A stretch of 64,000 nucleotides of DNA from Chlamydoabsidia padenii (taxonomy: Eukaryota > Mucoromycota > Mucoromycetes > Mucorales > Cunninghamellaceae). The stretch lies in assembly GCA_025330725.1 (NCBI GenBank), contig JAIWND010000021.1:496001-560000 (forward strand), in the 5' to 3' direction. The translations under genes and the position numbers were made by a program. Below, one piece after another: positions 49,901-61,900 of this stretch. The first letter of the stretch is position 1, and every line of letters begins with the position of its first letter. Under the pieces are notes generated by a model. That model was not told the origin of the DNA. It saw only the letters and a list, made by a program, of their open reading frames with translations, and made no database searches.

Positions 49901-50828
49901 TGTGATTACTACTCATTACAAGCAAATCTTCAAATTCTTTTTACTGGCCTTTGATATGCGTCGATCGAACAAGAACATCAAAGCTAACGATCTTGACGAA
50001 CTGGAGAACTCCATTATCAACTCATTCTTGGATCTGGTGATGAAGCTGAACGAAACCTTATTCAAGCCTCTCTTCCTTAAGGTTGTCGATTGGGCCACTG
50101 TTGAACAAGGTGATGATGCGGATCGATCTCTCTTCCTTTACAAGCTATTGGATGCCTTATTGGAAAAGTTAAAGTCTATCTTCACGCCTTATATCGGATA
50201 TGTTGTGGACGACATGATCACCAAACTGAATCAATACAACAATGGCATGACACCCGATACATTGTGGAACTATCTCTTCACCACGCTTCGTAAATCTTTC
50301 TTGTATGATAACGACAATTTGTGGAATGCCGATCGCTTTGATAAGATTGTCAACCCTGTTCTGGATCAACTTTTAGTGACTGAAGCAGGTGATGCCGATA
50401 GTTACCTTACTCGCATGACGACTTATCTGGTGCCTTGTGTGGGTCAAATGGCGGTGACCGTCTCTAACGATACTCTATGGAAACCTCTGAATCACAAGGT
50501 ATTGATGAAGACTCGCGAAGATGATCCTGAAATCCGTCTGGCTGCTCTCCGTGTGATTGAAGAATTCTACACTCGTCTTGGTGATGAATGGCTCCTCTTC
50601 TTGGCTGAAAGTATCTCATTCCTTGCTGAACTTATGGAAGGTAAGACACATAACAACAACAACAACAACAGCAACAACAACAAAAAAGCTCCCCCATGAT
50701 TACATAAACTAACTTTCTCTCTCTCTCTCTTTGTAGATGATGATGTCCGGGTTGAAAAACTCGTCCAACAAGTCAATGCACAAATCGAAACTCATTTGGG
50801 TGAAAGCTTGGATAAGTTTTTTAGTTAG
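43964..50828 (+). CDS. UTP10: U3 snoRNA-associated protein 10 (HEATR1-like, 90S pre-ribosome)
   Basis: Nine exons (43964-44215, 44287-44501, 44584-45574, 45643-46582, 46641-47682, 47761-49311, 49401-49761, 49845-50640, 50737-50828) encode 2079 aa, close to the family length (about 1800-2100). The N-terminus MALSLQQQLKKIGTADL is highly characteristic of UTP10/HEATR1. The rest is HEAT-like helical repeats, ending in a conserved segment (DDDPEIRLAALRVIEEFYTR-like, then LLFLAESISFLAELMED and VEKLVQQVNAQIE). The protein is part of the t-UTP/UtpA complex and couples rDNA transcription to processing of 18S rRNA in the nucleolus. An AATAAAG signal lies near 50909. Confidence 0.95.
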
Positions 50829-51530
50829 ATGATTCCCCCCCCCCCACTTCCCCTTCATGTTTTATCATTTTACTTTTTTATACATTTACATTATAATACA
50901 TTAGACAAATAAAGAAACGTTATGTTTTATTATTGCATGGATTTCACTTGGATGCAGGATGGGCGGGATTTCAAATTATCGGGATGGACGGTAGCTTAAT
51001 TGGGGGGGGATAAAGTTGGTACCTGAAAAAAGAAAAAAGAACCTAATTGGTTATATGGGTAATTAACAAGGGCCGATACTTTTTAGTTCCGCCTTCCTTT
51101 TTGAATACATCGATAATGATGATATCTCTTGATGATATCATTCCTCTCTTCATTATTAAAAACAAGCATGAGATGAACTCTTTTGCTTTTTCTTTTTCAT
51201 GTGTTTGGTGTAGGTCAATTCTTTTCCTTTTCTTTTTCATGTGCTTGGTGTAGGTCCCTTAAAAGAACATGATATTATGTAATCCTTTTAACTAGAAGGA
51301 TCATCATGTGCAAAGGAAAAAGTGGCTAAGCTGTGAATTATTTTTGGTCTTTTTTGAGTTGGAAAAATTGATAATGCCGGTAAAAATACCAGGCGATCTC
51401 GTGATTGGCGGGGAAAGGGCAAATTAGTTCTTTTCTTTTCGACTCTTTCTTTTTTTTCTTTTTTTTTCTTCCTCTTAATAATTCCTCAACTTATATATTC
51501 CCCCACATTTACTTTTTTAACTTGATTTGC
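50829..51530. other. Intergenic region with a 40-base tandem repeat
   Basis: The stretch contains GGGCGGGATTTCAAATT (50961-50977), a close match to the recurrent promoter motif though about 555 bases from the next ATG. It also holds a direct repeat at 51181-51260 and a CT-rich leader before 51531. No gene was supported. Confidence 0.5.
51181..51260. repeat. 40-base direct tandem repeat, two copies
   Basis: 51181-51220 and 51221-51260 align without gaps at a large majority of positions. Both contain TCTTTTTCATGTG and TTGGTGTAGGTC. It lies upstream of the PH-domain gene. No function is evident. Confidence 0.8.
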
Positions 51531-53386
51531 ATGCTTCATGAATACTTCCATTGTAACGATTCCTGTATAGACCCAATGTTGCTGTCTATGCCACCGTCAC
51601 CACCATCTCCTTCCGAACCAACGTCTAAACACCAAACTATAACGAATCCAACCACACCACCATCACGCTCTTCATCCTTTACAGAGAAACCTGAAACTAC
51701 TGGCAACAATACAACTATTCGACACTCCATTGTATCTCATTACTCTTCTACAACAGCAAGTGGGTCCTCACGACGAAATAGTTTTGGAAGTAGTGATGGT
51801 GCTGACCTTGACGACGACGACGACGACGACGAACAAGAACAGCAAGAAGACAACAGCGACATTAACAACATTACTGAAGAAATTGGTCCATTAGACAATG
51901 CTGAAGATACTGGTCATGGTGTTCCAGCACATAGTTACCGCCGCCGCCGCCGGCGGCGGCCTTGGTCTGGTGGTTCTTCGGAACACGTGCCTTCAGGTAA
52001 GTTTTTTACTTCATTTATTTTTGGAAAACGGTGATTGGATTTGTGTGTAATCGGGGGGCCAAATTGAAAAAAAAAAAAAAAACTACTAACTGGGATTTTA
52101 TATTAACTAATCTCTTCTTCTTTTTCTTTCTAGCTTCTTTTTCTACCTCGGCTGGTTGCTCTTATTCTTCACTACAACCTTCCTCTCGATTCCTATTATC
52201 AGGTGCGACAAGTGCAGAAACTTTTCGACAACAAGAATTATTACGTTTTTATCCGACCTCCTCCTCCTCAACAACAACAACAGCGGCAACAACAAGAGCA
52301 ATAGCACCAGCCAAAGTACCTGTACCACCCACTTCAACTACACCTCGACGGATAAAAGCGCTGTCTGATTCTTTTGTGACCATGCCATCTCTTGCTTACT
52401 CAATACAACCAATGTACCCTCAACCCATGATCTACGATGGTGCTCTATCGTCTGCAAGCACTTCCACCACCACCACTTCCACCAGTAGTAACTCGACTCA
52501 ACGACAAAAATCCCTTGACCCTTGGTGTATGTCGGTGAAAATGGCTCAAGATTCTGCGGTATGCTCAAGTTGGTTGCACAAGTACGAATCCCCAACATTT
52601 GCTTTTACTCGGTCTTGGAAACGCCGGTTTATTGTGCTGACTGATCAAAATGTCTATGTCTTTAAAACCGACACCAAATCAACTGCGCCTGCTCGTGCTC
52701 ACTTTTTATTAACCGACGATACCTTGATCTTTGTGAACGAAGACTTTAACAAACAACAACAGGGGTGTGTCATCGAAATTCGGAAACCTTTGTGTAAATG
52801 GTATTTACGGTGCGAATCCATTGCTCAAATGAAAACTTGGTTGGAAGCGATGAAAAAGGTGGTGGCTTGCTTGAAACTGGGATACCGTGGTACTTTGACA
52901 GCTTCTCTTTTGGATACATTGATTTTGACGGATGATTCTAGGTTATTGAAGACAAAGAAAACGGACGAATTATATCATCAACAACGGTCTCGGTTATCAC
53001 AACAATTCAGTGAAGCTCAACCCAGTCAATATCGAACAAAACGTAGTAGTACACCAGTCATACCTTCATCCACTTTACCAACACCAACAACGAAACGACA
53101 ATCTTTGGCACAAATACCACATTGGGAAAAGATGTTACCACCTTTGATGCCGCCACCGACATCATTACCTCCACCTCCACCACACCGACTTTATCCATCT
53201 TTATCATCATCTCTCCCTACTTCAATACCCTCACACCGACCACAAGGAAGCATGCATCGACCTTCTTCGGCTATCTATCCAAGTCATGGTGGTGGTGGTT
53301 TGCCATCATTCAATTTACCTACTGTCTCGGAAACACGAATGGATCCTATTGATCCGATCATGATCCCTTCTCACTCTTCCTCTTAA
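51531..53386 (+). CDS. PH-domain protein with low-complexity flanks
   Basis: Two exons (51531-51996, 52134-53386) encode 572 aa if the first ATG in frame (51531) is used. Met residues 16 and 20 are alternatives. The N-terminal third is Ser/Thr/Pro-rich with an Asp run and an Arg cluster (YRRRRRRRPW). One pleckstrin-homology domain lies at about residues 298-405: SSWLHKYESPTFAFTRSWKRR, FIVLTDQNVYVFK and the closing WYLRCESIAQMKTWLEAM with its conserved Trp. The C-terminus is Pro-rich. It probably binds phosphoinositides or acts as a cortical scaffold. No closer family is recognised. An AATAAAG signal lies near 53555. Confidence 0.85.
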
Positions 53387-54407
53387 CTTTGTATATCCCC
53401 CTCTCCCCCTTTGTTGTGTTTATATTATTATTATATATATATATATCATTTGTATTTGTCCTTTTTATATGCTCCCCCGTTATATAGTCTTTGTATTCGT
53501 AGTATAGTTTCCCCTCCTTCATCTTTTGATATATATAAAACGTCTATTTAATGAAAATAAAGATATAGTCTTCTTTAACCATCATCATTCATTCTAATTT
53601 GGAACAGAAACGATCATCTAATGTGATATCATATGAAAGTCAGCACTTGATAGATTGATGTCATTCTTGCTTATATGCATTATTCTATTCTCAAACATCA
53701 TCCCGAAATAATCGTCTACCTTGGGTAACTTGAATTTTTCGTTGAATAAGCGGAGGATGAAATATCAGTTAATATTATGTGGGAAGTATGTAGTTTCCTT
53801 TTACCATTGGCCGAAGCCCCGTACCCATCCCTCTCAAAGGAGGGGTGCCAGTCATATTCTCATCCAAGAATGGACTGACAAGTTGTTGTTGTTTGGGTGG
53901 GCACCCCCCAAGGAAAGCTGAAATGAATTTAAAAAGCTCTTTTATATGGTGTGAAAAAGAAAAAATCAAATGATCAAAACCCATGTATTGTCAAATTACA
54001 ACAATCTTATACAGGACATTGACCATCATAGTTCGCATTAATGAGATGAAGACTATAGGAAGCCACTCGGGCTAAAGCTTACTCTAATCGACGCCTACCT
54101 TACTGGCGGAATTTAAAATGTGATACTGGCATAGAGAGAAAAAAAAAAGAGGGGGGTCTTTTCAGTTGATAAAATACATCAAGATGGAGAATCATCATCG
54201 AGGTCCAAGTATTCATCACGCTATTAAAGTAAACACATAACTTGCATAAAGTTGTATGTTTTGCCAGTCAGTATATCTAAACAGTAAAAATAAAACAAGA
54301 CATTCATATGACTTGAAATCATTGTCACCCCCTAACATCATCACATTACAAAGCATTGTTGCACCATCCTTTAAATAACAGTCATCCACCGTTTTTTATT
54401 ATTACAC

Positions 54408-54452
<45 letters not shown>

Positions 54453-54481
54453 CTAGTACATGAACTAATAATGTGGATCCA
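53387..54481. other. Intergenic region of about 1.1 kb with a dispersed repeat
   Basis: The 3' untranslated region of the PH gene is followed by repeat copy 2 (53721-53880), then AT-rich sequence with a 37-base A-run (54412-54448). No gene is supported. Confidence 0.5.
53721..53880 (+). repeat. Dispersed repeat, copy 2
   Basis: Similar to 211-360 in the same orientation, with an insertion of about 10 bases in the middle. The hairpin CCCTC-TCAAAG-GAGGG is better paired here than in copy 1. A short piece (AATAAGCGGAGGA) resembles the start of large-subunit rRNA, but the similarity does not extend beyond it. Confidence 0.6.
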
Positions 54482-54689
54482 TTAGGCATGCGTTTCACGC
54501 ACAGACTTGATACAGCTGTTGACACGTTTGGCGAGTGGCCAGGTAGCCAAAGGTTTTTCCATAGGGTACCAGTCATCAGGAATACGTTCATTCAACAAGA
54601 AGCTTTCAAGATGTTCCACCGAGATTTGATGATCGCGACCAAGGAAATTCAACAGTAAAGCACATTCGACGCCCGCATTTAACTACATC

Positions 54690-54738
<49 letters not shown>

Positions 54739-55443
54739 TGCCAAATCAGTATCTGTTAAATGTAACGGATCCCTCCTCCTTACCTGAAACATGATCCCAA
54801 AATGATAATCAAAAGGTTTGTTTATTGAATCCATCCATATCTTGCGCCGGAATTCAGCCACTTGAGGTCCACCCACCACACCTTGATGTGCCAAGGCCAT
54901 CAAAGAGCGCACGCGATCTTGATCAGGATGAGTAAAATCAGGTTTTTCCGAGACATCCAAACGAGAGAGTGACACATCATGTTCGAGTATATTGTGTTGA
55001 CCGAGTTGATGAAGATTGATACCGGCCGCAGGTGTCCAGTCATATGTCATTGGTTGACTTGGTTCGAATTCCTTGTAGGCCCGGAAGGTAAATTGTAAAA
55101 AGACTTTAGCCGCAAGAGGTGAAACACCAGCCAGTGTCATTGCCTTGTAAAAGTCGTCAAAGGTCACATTTTTACCATCACGGGGAAGGATGCCGTGATT
55201 TGCAAACGTGTTTAAAAAGGGACAAGGGGCGCGAGAGGCATCGGGAGCAGGTGCTTCATAAGGATGTTGCTCAATAAAGGCATCCCATTCAGTATGAGTC
55301 ATGGTGAGTTTTGGACTTTTCAGGAAATAAAAGATGGTGAAGAGGCAGAGATTGAGGACACCAGACAAGATCCATTTCGTTTTGCTGAATCGAAATTTGT
55401 TGTGTGTTGGAGAAGAAGAGCGAGGAAGAGTCCCTTTTTCCAT
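54482..55443 (-). CDS. Heme-thiolate peroxygenase (unspecific peroxygenase / chloroperoxidase family) with N-terminal membrane anchor
   Basis: Two exons on the minus strand (55443-54784, 54682-54482) encode 286 aa. The family motif APCPFLNTFANHG (heme-ligand Cys at residue 74) and the EHD-x-S-x-S-R motif (EHDVSLSR, 154-161) are both present. The EHD form and length match short-type peroxygenases. Enzymes of this group use hydrogen peroxide to oxygenate or halogenate organic substrates with a Cys-ligated heme. Residues 24-41 form a hydrophobic helix after a basic N-terminus, suggesting a type II signal anchor rather than free secretion. The single intron carries a 46-base T-run on the sense strand directly before the acceptor. 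The C-terminal exon (67 codons) fits the family. Confidence 0.9.
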
Positions 55444-56200
55444 CTTGGCAATGTAAGACTAAAAAGTGATTAAAAAAAGAAAAAGTGGGGATTAAGAAAG
55501 ATGAATGAAAAGGAAAAGAAGAAGAAAAGAGTGCCTCACATCGGGCAAACATTTTATTTTAGTCTTTGGGCGTCGTCGGGGTTTCAAAATCGACCATTGG
55601 TTAATTTCATGCGTCTGTTCCCATCTTGGTCAACCCCGAAAAAGTTTCAAGGATGTGCGACAACATGCGATCGGACTTGTTCTACCATTCATTCGTGATG
55701 TTAACAAAAGGAGAGTATGAAAAAGTAAGGGGTTCATTTGTTACTTTTTCAAAAACCACGCACTTGTCATTCCCGGGTTTTCTTTTTGAGATCCTTTTGA
55801 TGTAGGGATTTTTGATTGGTCTTTGCTTTTGGACAGAGAGAGAGAGAGAGAGAAAGGTGCATGCCCCTTAAATTGTTTGACGTCACTTGATGGATTCAAA
55901 TAGAAGATGCGTAACTTTATTCTTTTATTCTTCGTCGTTTAAAACACAAGTAGAATACAGTACTTGAGCATGAAAAAAAAAAAAATGAAATGCCTAATCA
56001 AGGGATCAAAAATGGCGGCATTTCAATTTTCAAAAAATTCAGTCCCCCAAAAAGGGAGTCTCCCCGTATTGTTTATTCTTTTCCCTTTCTTTCGATTCCC
56101 CCTCACTTTTTCCTACTTGTTTCTACTTTTTAACTTTCTTCATCTGTTTATCCAAAATCTACTTTTATTCTGCTTGTCCATACTTTGGCCCTGATTACCA
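55444..56200. promoter_or_regulatory. Divergent promoter region of peroxygenase and PHD-finger genes
   Basis: Two motif matches are placed one for each gene. CGGGGTTTCAAAAT (55577-55590) lies 134-147 bases from the peroxygenase ATG. GGCGGCATTTCAATTTT (56014-56030) lies 171-187 bases from the PHD-gene ATG. GA-rich and CT-rich tracts surround them. No gene is seen. Confidence 0.5.
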
Positions 56201-57988
56201 ATGAAGACCCCAAGGTAAGGGAATAAAAATTAAAAATTAAAAAAAAAAAAAGCAAAGAAGACAATGGAATGCTGTATTTTTATCCGATATTAAACTAATG
56301 CTTCTTTCTTCATATCTTATTCTTAACCTTGTTAGGCAACAAAAACAACTTTTTATCAACTGGTCTACTTTCAAGACACCCAAGAAACCAACTCCTATGC
56401 CTCATTCGCCTCGATCACCACCTAATGAATCACTATCCAATGTGCGTGCTGTTACCAATACAATGAAACAGCGCATGAAATCTGCTGTCAATAACATGGT
56501 AGGGAGATGGATCAACGATAATGACAATAGCAACATTCCATTATCTCATCCATCATCATCATCATCAAGTGTCACATCTGGTCTCAAGAATCTGACCTTA
56601 CTGAAGCAATATCTGGCCTTTGTAAAGGAAGAAAAAAGTGATCAATCAAAAACTAATCCATCATTGTCAACTATTCATCCCTTGGCTTCTTCTGGTGCTG
56701 CTCTAATTGAATACATGGTCCATTCATCCTCCTCTGACAAATATAGTAAGTTCTTGTTTGAAACTTTATGCTTTCACGTCATCTGGGTTTTAACTTTTTT
56801 TTTTTTTTTTTTTTTGTAGATCATCATGTGCGTAGCCAAGCTCACTCTTCACCACATTTAGAACAACAAACAATATCATTGGCCGATATTACCAACCAAA
56901 AACAACCAAAAACAACAACAATACTCCCAACAAAAGTAGAAGCAGACAACTCGGTGATTCAATGTATTTGTGATGCTCCTCGTGAAGATGCTGGTGCGAT
57001 GGTGCAATGTGATGATTGTTCACACTGGTTGCATCTGGACTGTTTGGAGATGAACAAAAACTCATTAGGTGAAGTCTTTCGATGCCCATCTTGCTATGTC
57101 AAACTAGGACCTGGACAAGGTATTACCACTAGCGCTGTATCTTGGAGATATGCGGCTCTTGTGAAAGCGAAACGACTGGCAAAGCGATATCAATCCAAAT
57201 CTCGTCACTATCATGCAAATCACCGGGCGGGACTTAAATCACAAAAAAGAAGGTACGAAATGTTTATGCAACAACAACAACAACAAGCGGACAATACACT
57301 ATTTGAACCTCAGCAACAACAACATCAAGCAAAACGACCACGTACACAGTTAGACCAATCATTATCATCAGTCGACCCTGTACCCAGCGGTTATATCGTG
57401 GGATACGACAGATTCGTACAACAAAATCGATCTTGGTCCATTCCCAAAATGGCAATCGACCCTTCCATCACCTTCAGCCAGACCAACTCTACTGGAAATG
57501 TCCTCTTCCATTCCAGCAAACCTAATCATTCTAATCATATCGATAATCATATCGAGTTACTAGATTCGGACACAACAGAATCGGATGTCGACTCAGTTTA
57601 TCAATCAGGGGAATACCCACCATCATCACTCACTTTGTCTCCCTCATCTTCTTTGACATCCAGCGACATTCATACTCCAAAGGAGATCATTAACTTGGAC
57701 GACGACGACGAAAAACTGGTGGAAACAGCAGCAACTCCCATGGATCAAAATGATGTCACTCGGTACTCTTGGTTAGCTTTTATGGAATCTTCACTTGAAC
57801 CCACCATCAAGAATCCATACTTCACCAACGTATCTGACGTCTTCTTGGGTGGGGACTCTTCTTTGCCTTACTCACCACCTATCGACTCTTCTGCATCGAC
57901 TTGCTCTTTTGCCAAACTTGATACTCCTCCTTCGGCCTTATGTGCCAATGAATTGCATGAATTCGACTTTACTGCCTTCCCATTTTAA
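56201..57988 (+). CDS. PHD-finger protein (putative chromatin reader)
   Basis: Three exons (56201-56214, 56336-56745, 56820-57988) encode 530 aa. Exon 1 is only 14 bases (MKTP plus two bases), so the start is less certain than the rest. One PHD finger of C4HC3 type lies at about residues 180-228: CICDAPREDAGAMVQCDDC, SHWLHLDCL and FRCPSCYVKLGPGQG. Such fingers read histone H3 tails, often methylated Lys4. A basic region follows (VKAKRLAKRYQSKSRHYH and KSQKRRY), then Gln-rich and Ser/Asp-rich segments. The protein is probably nuclear. An AATAAAAA signal lies near 58084. Confidence 0.85.
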
Positions 57989-58338
57989 AGGCCCGCTTGA
58001 TGATATCCTCCTCCTTACTGGAATACCTGTATCATAATCATCACTTTAACATAGCTGTATATACATTATTTTTTTTTACTTTAATAAAAACATGGTCATT
58101 TTTACATAAACATTAAACTTTGTGGGGTTTTTTTTGGGGGGGGGATAATGCTTGGGGTATCTGGTCGGGGTGAAATAATGTATACATCTTCAACCACCAC
58201 CATAGACACATCAAACATCACACATACAATTAAAAAAAGAGAGAGAGAGAGTGATAGAGACATTGTTTATTATAAAAGTAAAAACTAAAAAGATAGCATC
58301 TATCATCATAAAAGGTAGACATGGTAAGCAGTAGTATA
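57989..58338. other. Intergenic region between convergent genes
   Basis: The polyadenylation signal of the PHD gene is near 58084. A GA microsatellite lies at about 58238-58250. On the minus strand an ATAATAAA signal sits downstream of the small predicted gene. No other feature is seen. Confidence 0.5.
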
Positions 58339-58649
58339 CTATTGGGGTTTCCTTTTGCTTGTTTTCATCCACACAATCCAAGTCCAAGGGGGCGGGGTTT
58401 CTTGATATATCATGTAATCCGCATCGTCCCAAGAATGAGACCGTTCAAGCCAAGTCAAAGTAAAGAATTCACAGTTGTTGTCTTCACCAAATGGACCATG
58501 TTGTTTCCAAAGAGGGGTGATGCATATGGACTGAAGAGAGAATGTCGTAAGGGTTTTTTTTAAGCTGTCGTTATGAGTGAATGTATGATTTGTTCGTGTG
58601 AATGCGAATTGCAGTTTCAAAGCCTTGACCGGAAAACACCTAGTTTCAT
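58339..58649 (-). CDS. Possible small orphan gene, 81 aa
   Basis: Two exons on the minus strand (58649-58630, 58564-58339) give an 81-aa protein with GTCAAG donor and ACAG acceptor and no frame break. It contains LWKQHGPFGEDNN, EFFTLTWLERSHSWDDAD and PPPWTWIVWMK. The composition is Trp-rich and not low complexity. An ATAATAAA signal follows the stop, and the promoter-like element TTTTAAATCCCGCC (58761-58774) lies 112-125 bases before the ATG. I recognise no family. The first exon is short and the donor is not typical, so the start is uncertain. Confidence 0.4.
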
Positions 58650-58917
58650 AGAATAAAGAGTAAAAAAGAGGGGAGACTTTTTGATCAGTAAGGATAGATG
58701 TAAAAAAGAAGAAGGAAGGAAGAAAAAGGGACAACCCTTCATTTTTATGACACAAATGGTTTTTAAATCCCGCCACCGGCCATACCTACATTTTACTACA
58801 ATTGAGCTATCCAACATACTGTACATGTATTTTATTTCAATGCAAAACATCAATATCTATTGTCTAAATGTATTTTGATGTATCTATAAAGGGACTATGT
58901 TGATTAGGAAGGATGAT

Positions 58918-61900
58918 TCATTTTTCAAGTTGCATAATAGGCCACCAGGGATGATACTTGAATGCCAAAGTCACTTTTTTACCAGGAGCATCACCGTTTT
59001 TCAATAGTTGTTGGATAACGATATTGTTGGCAACGCATGTTTTCACCATAGACAGTAGCACCTAGTAAAAAAAAAAAAAAAAAAAAAAAAAAGCCAACAT
59101 GTGAGCAATGAGAGGTGGTGGTGGTTTGCCTACCTTTTGCGATGAATCATGACACAATTCCGTTCGAGAGACTTCCTTCGGCACCCGGAGTAAACCTTCC
59201 AAAGATTTCTTTGCCGTTGAGAAATCTTCAGCTGCCGCATTCAAGAGTGTAGAACTTTGGAGATGATCTGTCGCAGAATCTTGTAGGAAGCGATCATAGC
59301 CTTGGAAGGGAGGTGAGGTCAATGTGGTAAAAGGTTTGAGGCGGTGATTGAATCGAGTTTCAGGATCGTCGAAACGTAATTGCTGTAGTTTCCATTGCCC
59401 TGCTTTTTTCGCCGCCAGTAGTAGCTTGAATGTTCCGATGGATAAGTCTTTTTTGATACTGTTCAATTGTTGTGAATAATGGGCATGTGATACTTTGTTG
59501 TCATGCTGTTGTTGGTCTTGTCGTTCGTAGCACCTTTCTAGCACCGATTGTAAATACCAGTGATACCAATAGATTGTTGCATATTCACAGTCGCCGTACA
59601 GATCAAGTTCAAAACCAAGTAGTAAAATTTGTTCCATCATCTTCATTTTCATGTTGTAAGCCCATAAAGAGAAGTGGTATATGTTTTGCAAGTCCTGTTT
59701 GTTGAGTATAAAAAAAGGGGGGGGTTGATGATAAGTATCAAGCCAGCGTTTAGACAGGATTCATCCATTTTCTTACCTCGGTCTGTTGACTTCTGCCTTC
59801 ACCAAGAAGTGCGATCTGGTTGATGATTATGGAATCAAGTTAGTTGGTAGGTTGGTAAGGTTCGCATGTACGTTTGTATATTACTTACCTCTGCATCCTG
59901 GAATTTCCTATCTAGATGGAGTGCCTAAAATAAAACCAGATCAGTATATATGTTATGAGGACAAGGCTATATTTTATTTTCGGTACTTACTTCCTCTTGT
60001 ATACCTTCCCATTCACCAAGCACTTTGCATAGTATACGACGTTGTCTTGCGCGATTATGACATTGGATCTTGAAGAAGTCTACAAAGGGCTGTTAAAAAA
60101 AGGGGAGTTAGATAGAGGTATAAACAAAACTTCTTTGTTTTTATTTCTTTTACTTACCAGAGCAACATTTTGATCCAAAAATCGACGGAGAGATAGCTTT
60201 GCATCGGCAAGTGGTTTCGGATCATCGGGATGAGCAAGTTCGAGCCAATATTGTGGAAGCTGGACATAGTCGAGTATAGAATCAGTGACCAGATCAGTAG
60301 CATTCAAAGTGCCAAATACACGGCCTTCAGAGTAGAATAGAGACTAGAAAATAAGAAGAAAGTATTAGTGAGGTATCGTCCCGCGTACAAGCACGTATCG
60401 AACTTGTTGACGACTTACGTTCAATTTCGACCTTGAGAATGCATCTGGATAAGGCTTGTCTCCAGCAAACCGAGCAAAAAAGTTCTACAGCACCAAAGTA
60501 AAATGAAAAAAAAGGGGGGATGTCGTTAGTCAACTAGTACCATTACTTCTTTTATCCCTTTTTTACATTCTTACCATGAGCGATGCCACAGAGGGAAGTG
60601 ATGGAGGTGATGTGGCAGATGGAGGATCAAAGATAGTACATATAGATTCGAGGCGTTTGATGATTAGGATGAATTCCTGATATGCTTCTTCATGTGTTGG
60701 CAAAGAGACGGTCCTTGGTGGAGCTTGTGATGTAAATTTACGGTTAATATTAGGATCAAATGCACCTTTCACTTCTTGTCCAAGTTCCAAGCTGTCAAAG
60801 ATAGATGTCGCACTTTTGTCGGTAGGTGAAGGATCCAATTGTTTGATAAGGTCAGCGAGTGTTTGCTGAGCTTCATTCAAATGGGCAGATTGAGTTGGAG
60901 CAAGATGCAAAAGACTTTGTAGGAATAACTTGCATGATAAAAGGCGTTGATGTATGGCTTCGATTACTACATTAAAAGTCGAGATCAATACCCTTCTTAC
61001 CTTCCTCTCCCTTTTTCAAAATTGTTTCTTACCTTGTGATTTGTTGGAATCCATATACATTTTGAGCATGCGTAAAGCTAGTTGTAGTTCGTTCATAACG
61101 TCTGTGTCACTGATATCGTCGTATAATGACAATCCAAAGAGATTTGTCGTGAAATCTTCTTCCTAGTTATAAACATTGGTTAATATTAGATCATCCTTAC
61201 TATCTTTCTTTACTTACTTCATATATATTTCCAGAAATCATTTCATTCCAGATATGATGACAAGTCTTGACGGATCCCAGCATGTATGCCCTAAATACAG
61301 CTTGCATAAGAAGATCCAAGTTCACAACATTGGTAGACAGTGATGGTGGATTATCTTGATTTCGGACGTGGTGGAAGTAGATACAGGTATATACAGTTTG
61401 CGCCAATGAGTGACCCGACAACCACGCCATCTTTATTATTTCAAAAAAAGGTATAGGTTAATCATGTCAAATATATATGTAATTGAAGGAGTTGTTGTTT
61501 CTTTGTTATTCACTTACTTCACAAGCCAAAAGTCGATCCATCATCCAAAGTACTTGAGAAGGACTTAACATTTGGTTTATATCGTAGTCAGTCCCCTTCG
61601 ATTCATTGTCTTCCATCACCATGCCAGTGTCCATTCGAGGATCCATTATTTCTATTGCACTCATCGCATCGAATAGAGTAAAAGACTGCAAGTGGACCAG
61701 TTCGCCTTCCTCCATTTCTATATAATAGTAGACATAGTTAGTTGGTTATCGCCACCTACTTCCTTTAGACACTTTTACTTTTTTTTTTTCCATGTTTTAC
61801 CTTTTGTTGCTTCATCCAAAAAGGTAGTAATGTCCTTCCAAGGAGGTGCCAAAAAAGTGGGATCAGTCCTGCCTGGAGTCTTGTCGTCACCCGTGTCAGT

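Noticed and set aside
51405..51530. Upstream extension of the PH protein
   Set aside because: The frame is open but lacks an ATG before 51531 and reads through a CT-rich leader typical of untranslated sequence here.
53755..53767. AATAAGCGGAGGA resembling the start of large-subunit rRNA
   Set aside because: The match is about 13 bases and flanking rRNA sequence is absent. Copy 1 of the repeat diverges exactly there, so it is probably chance.
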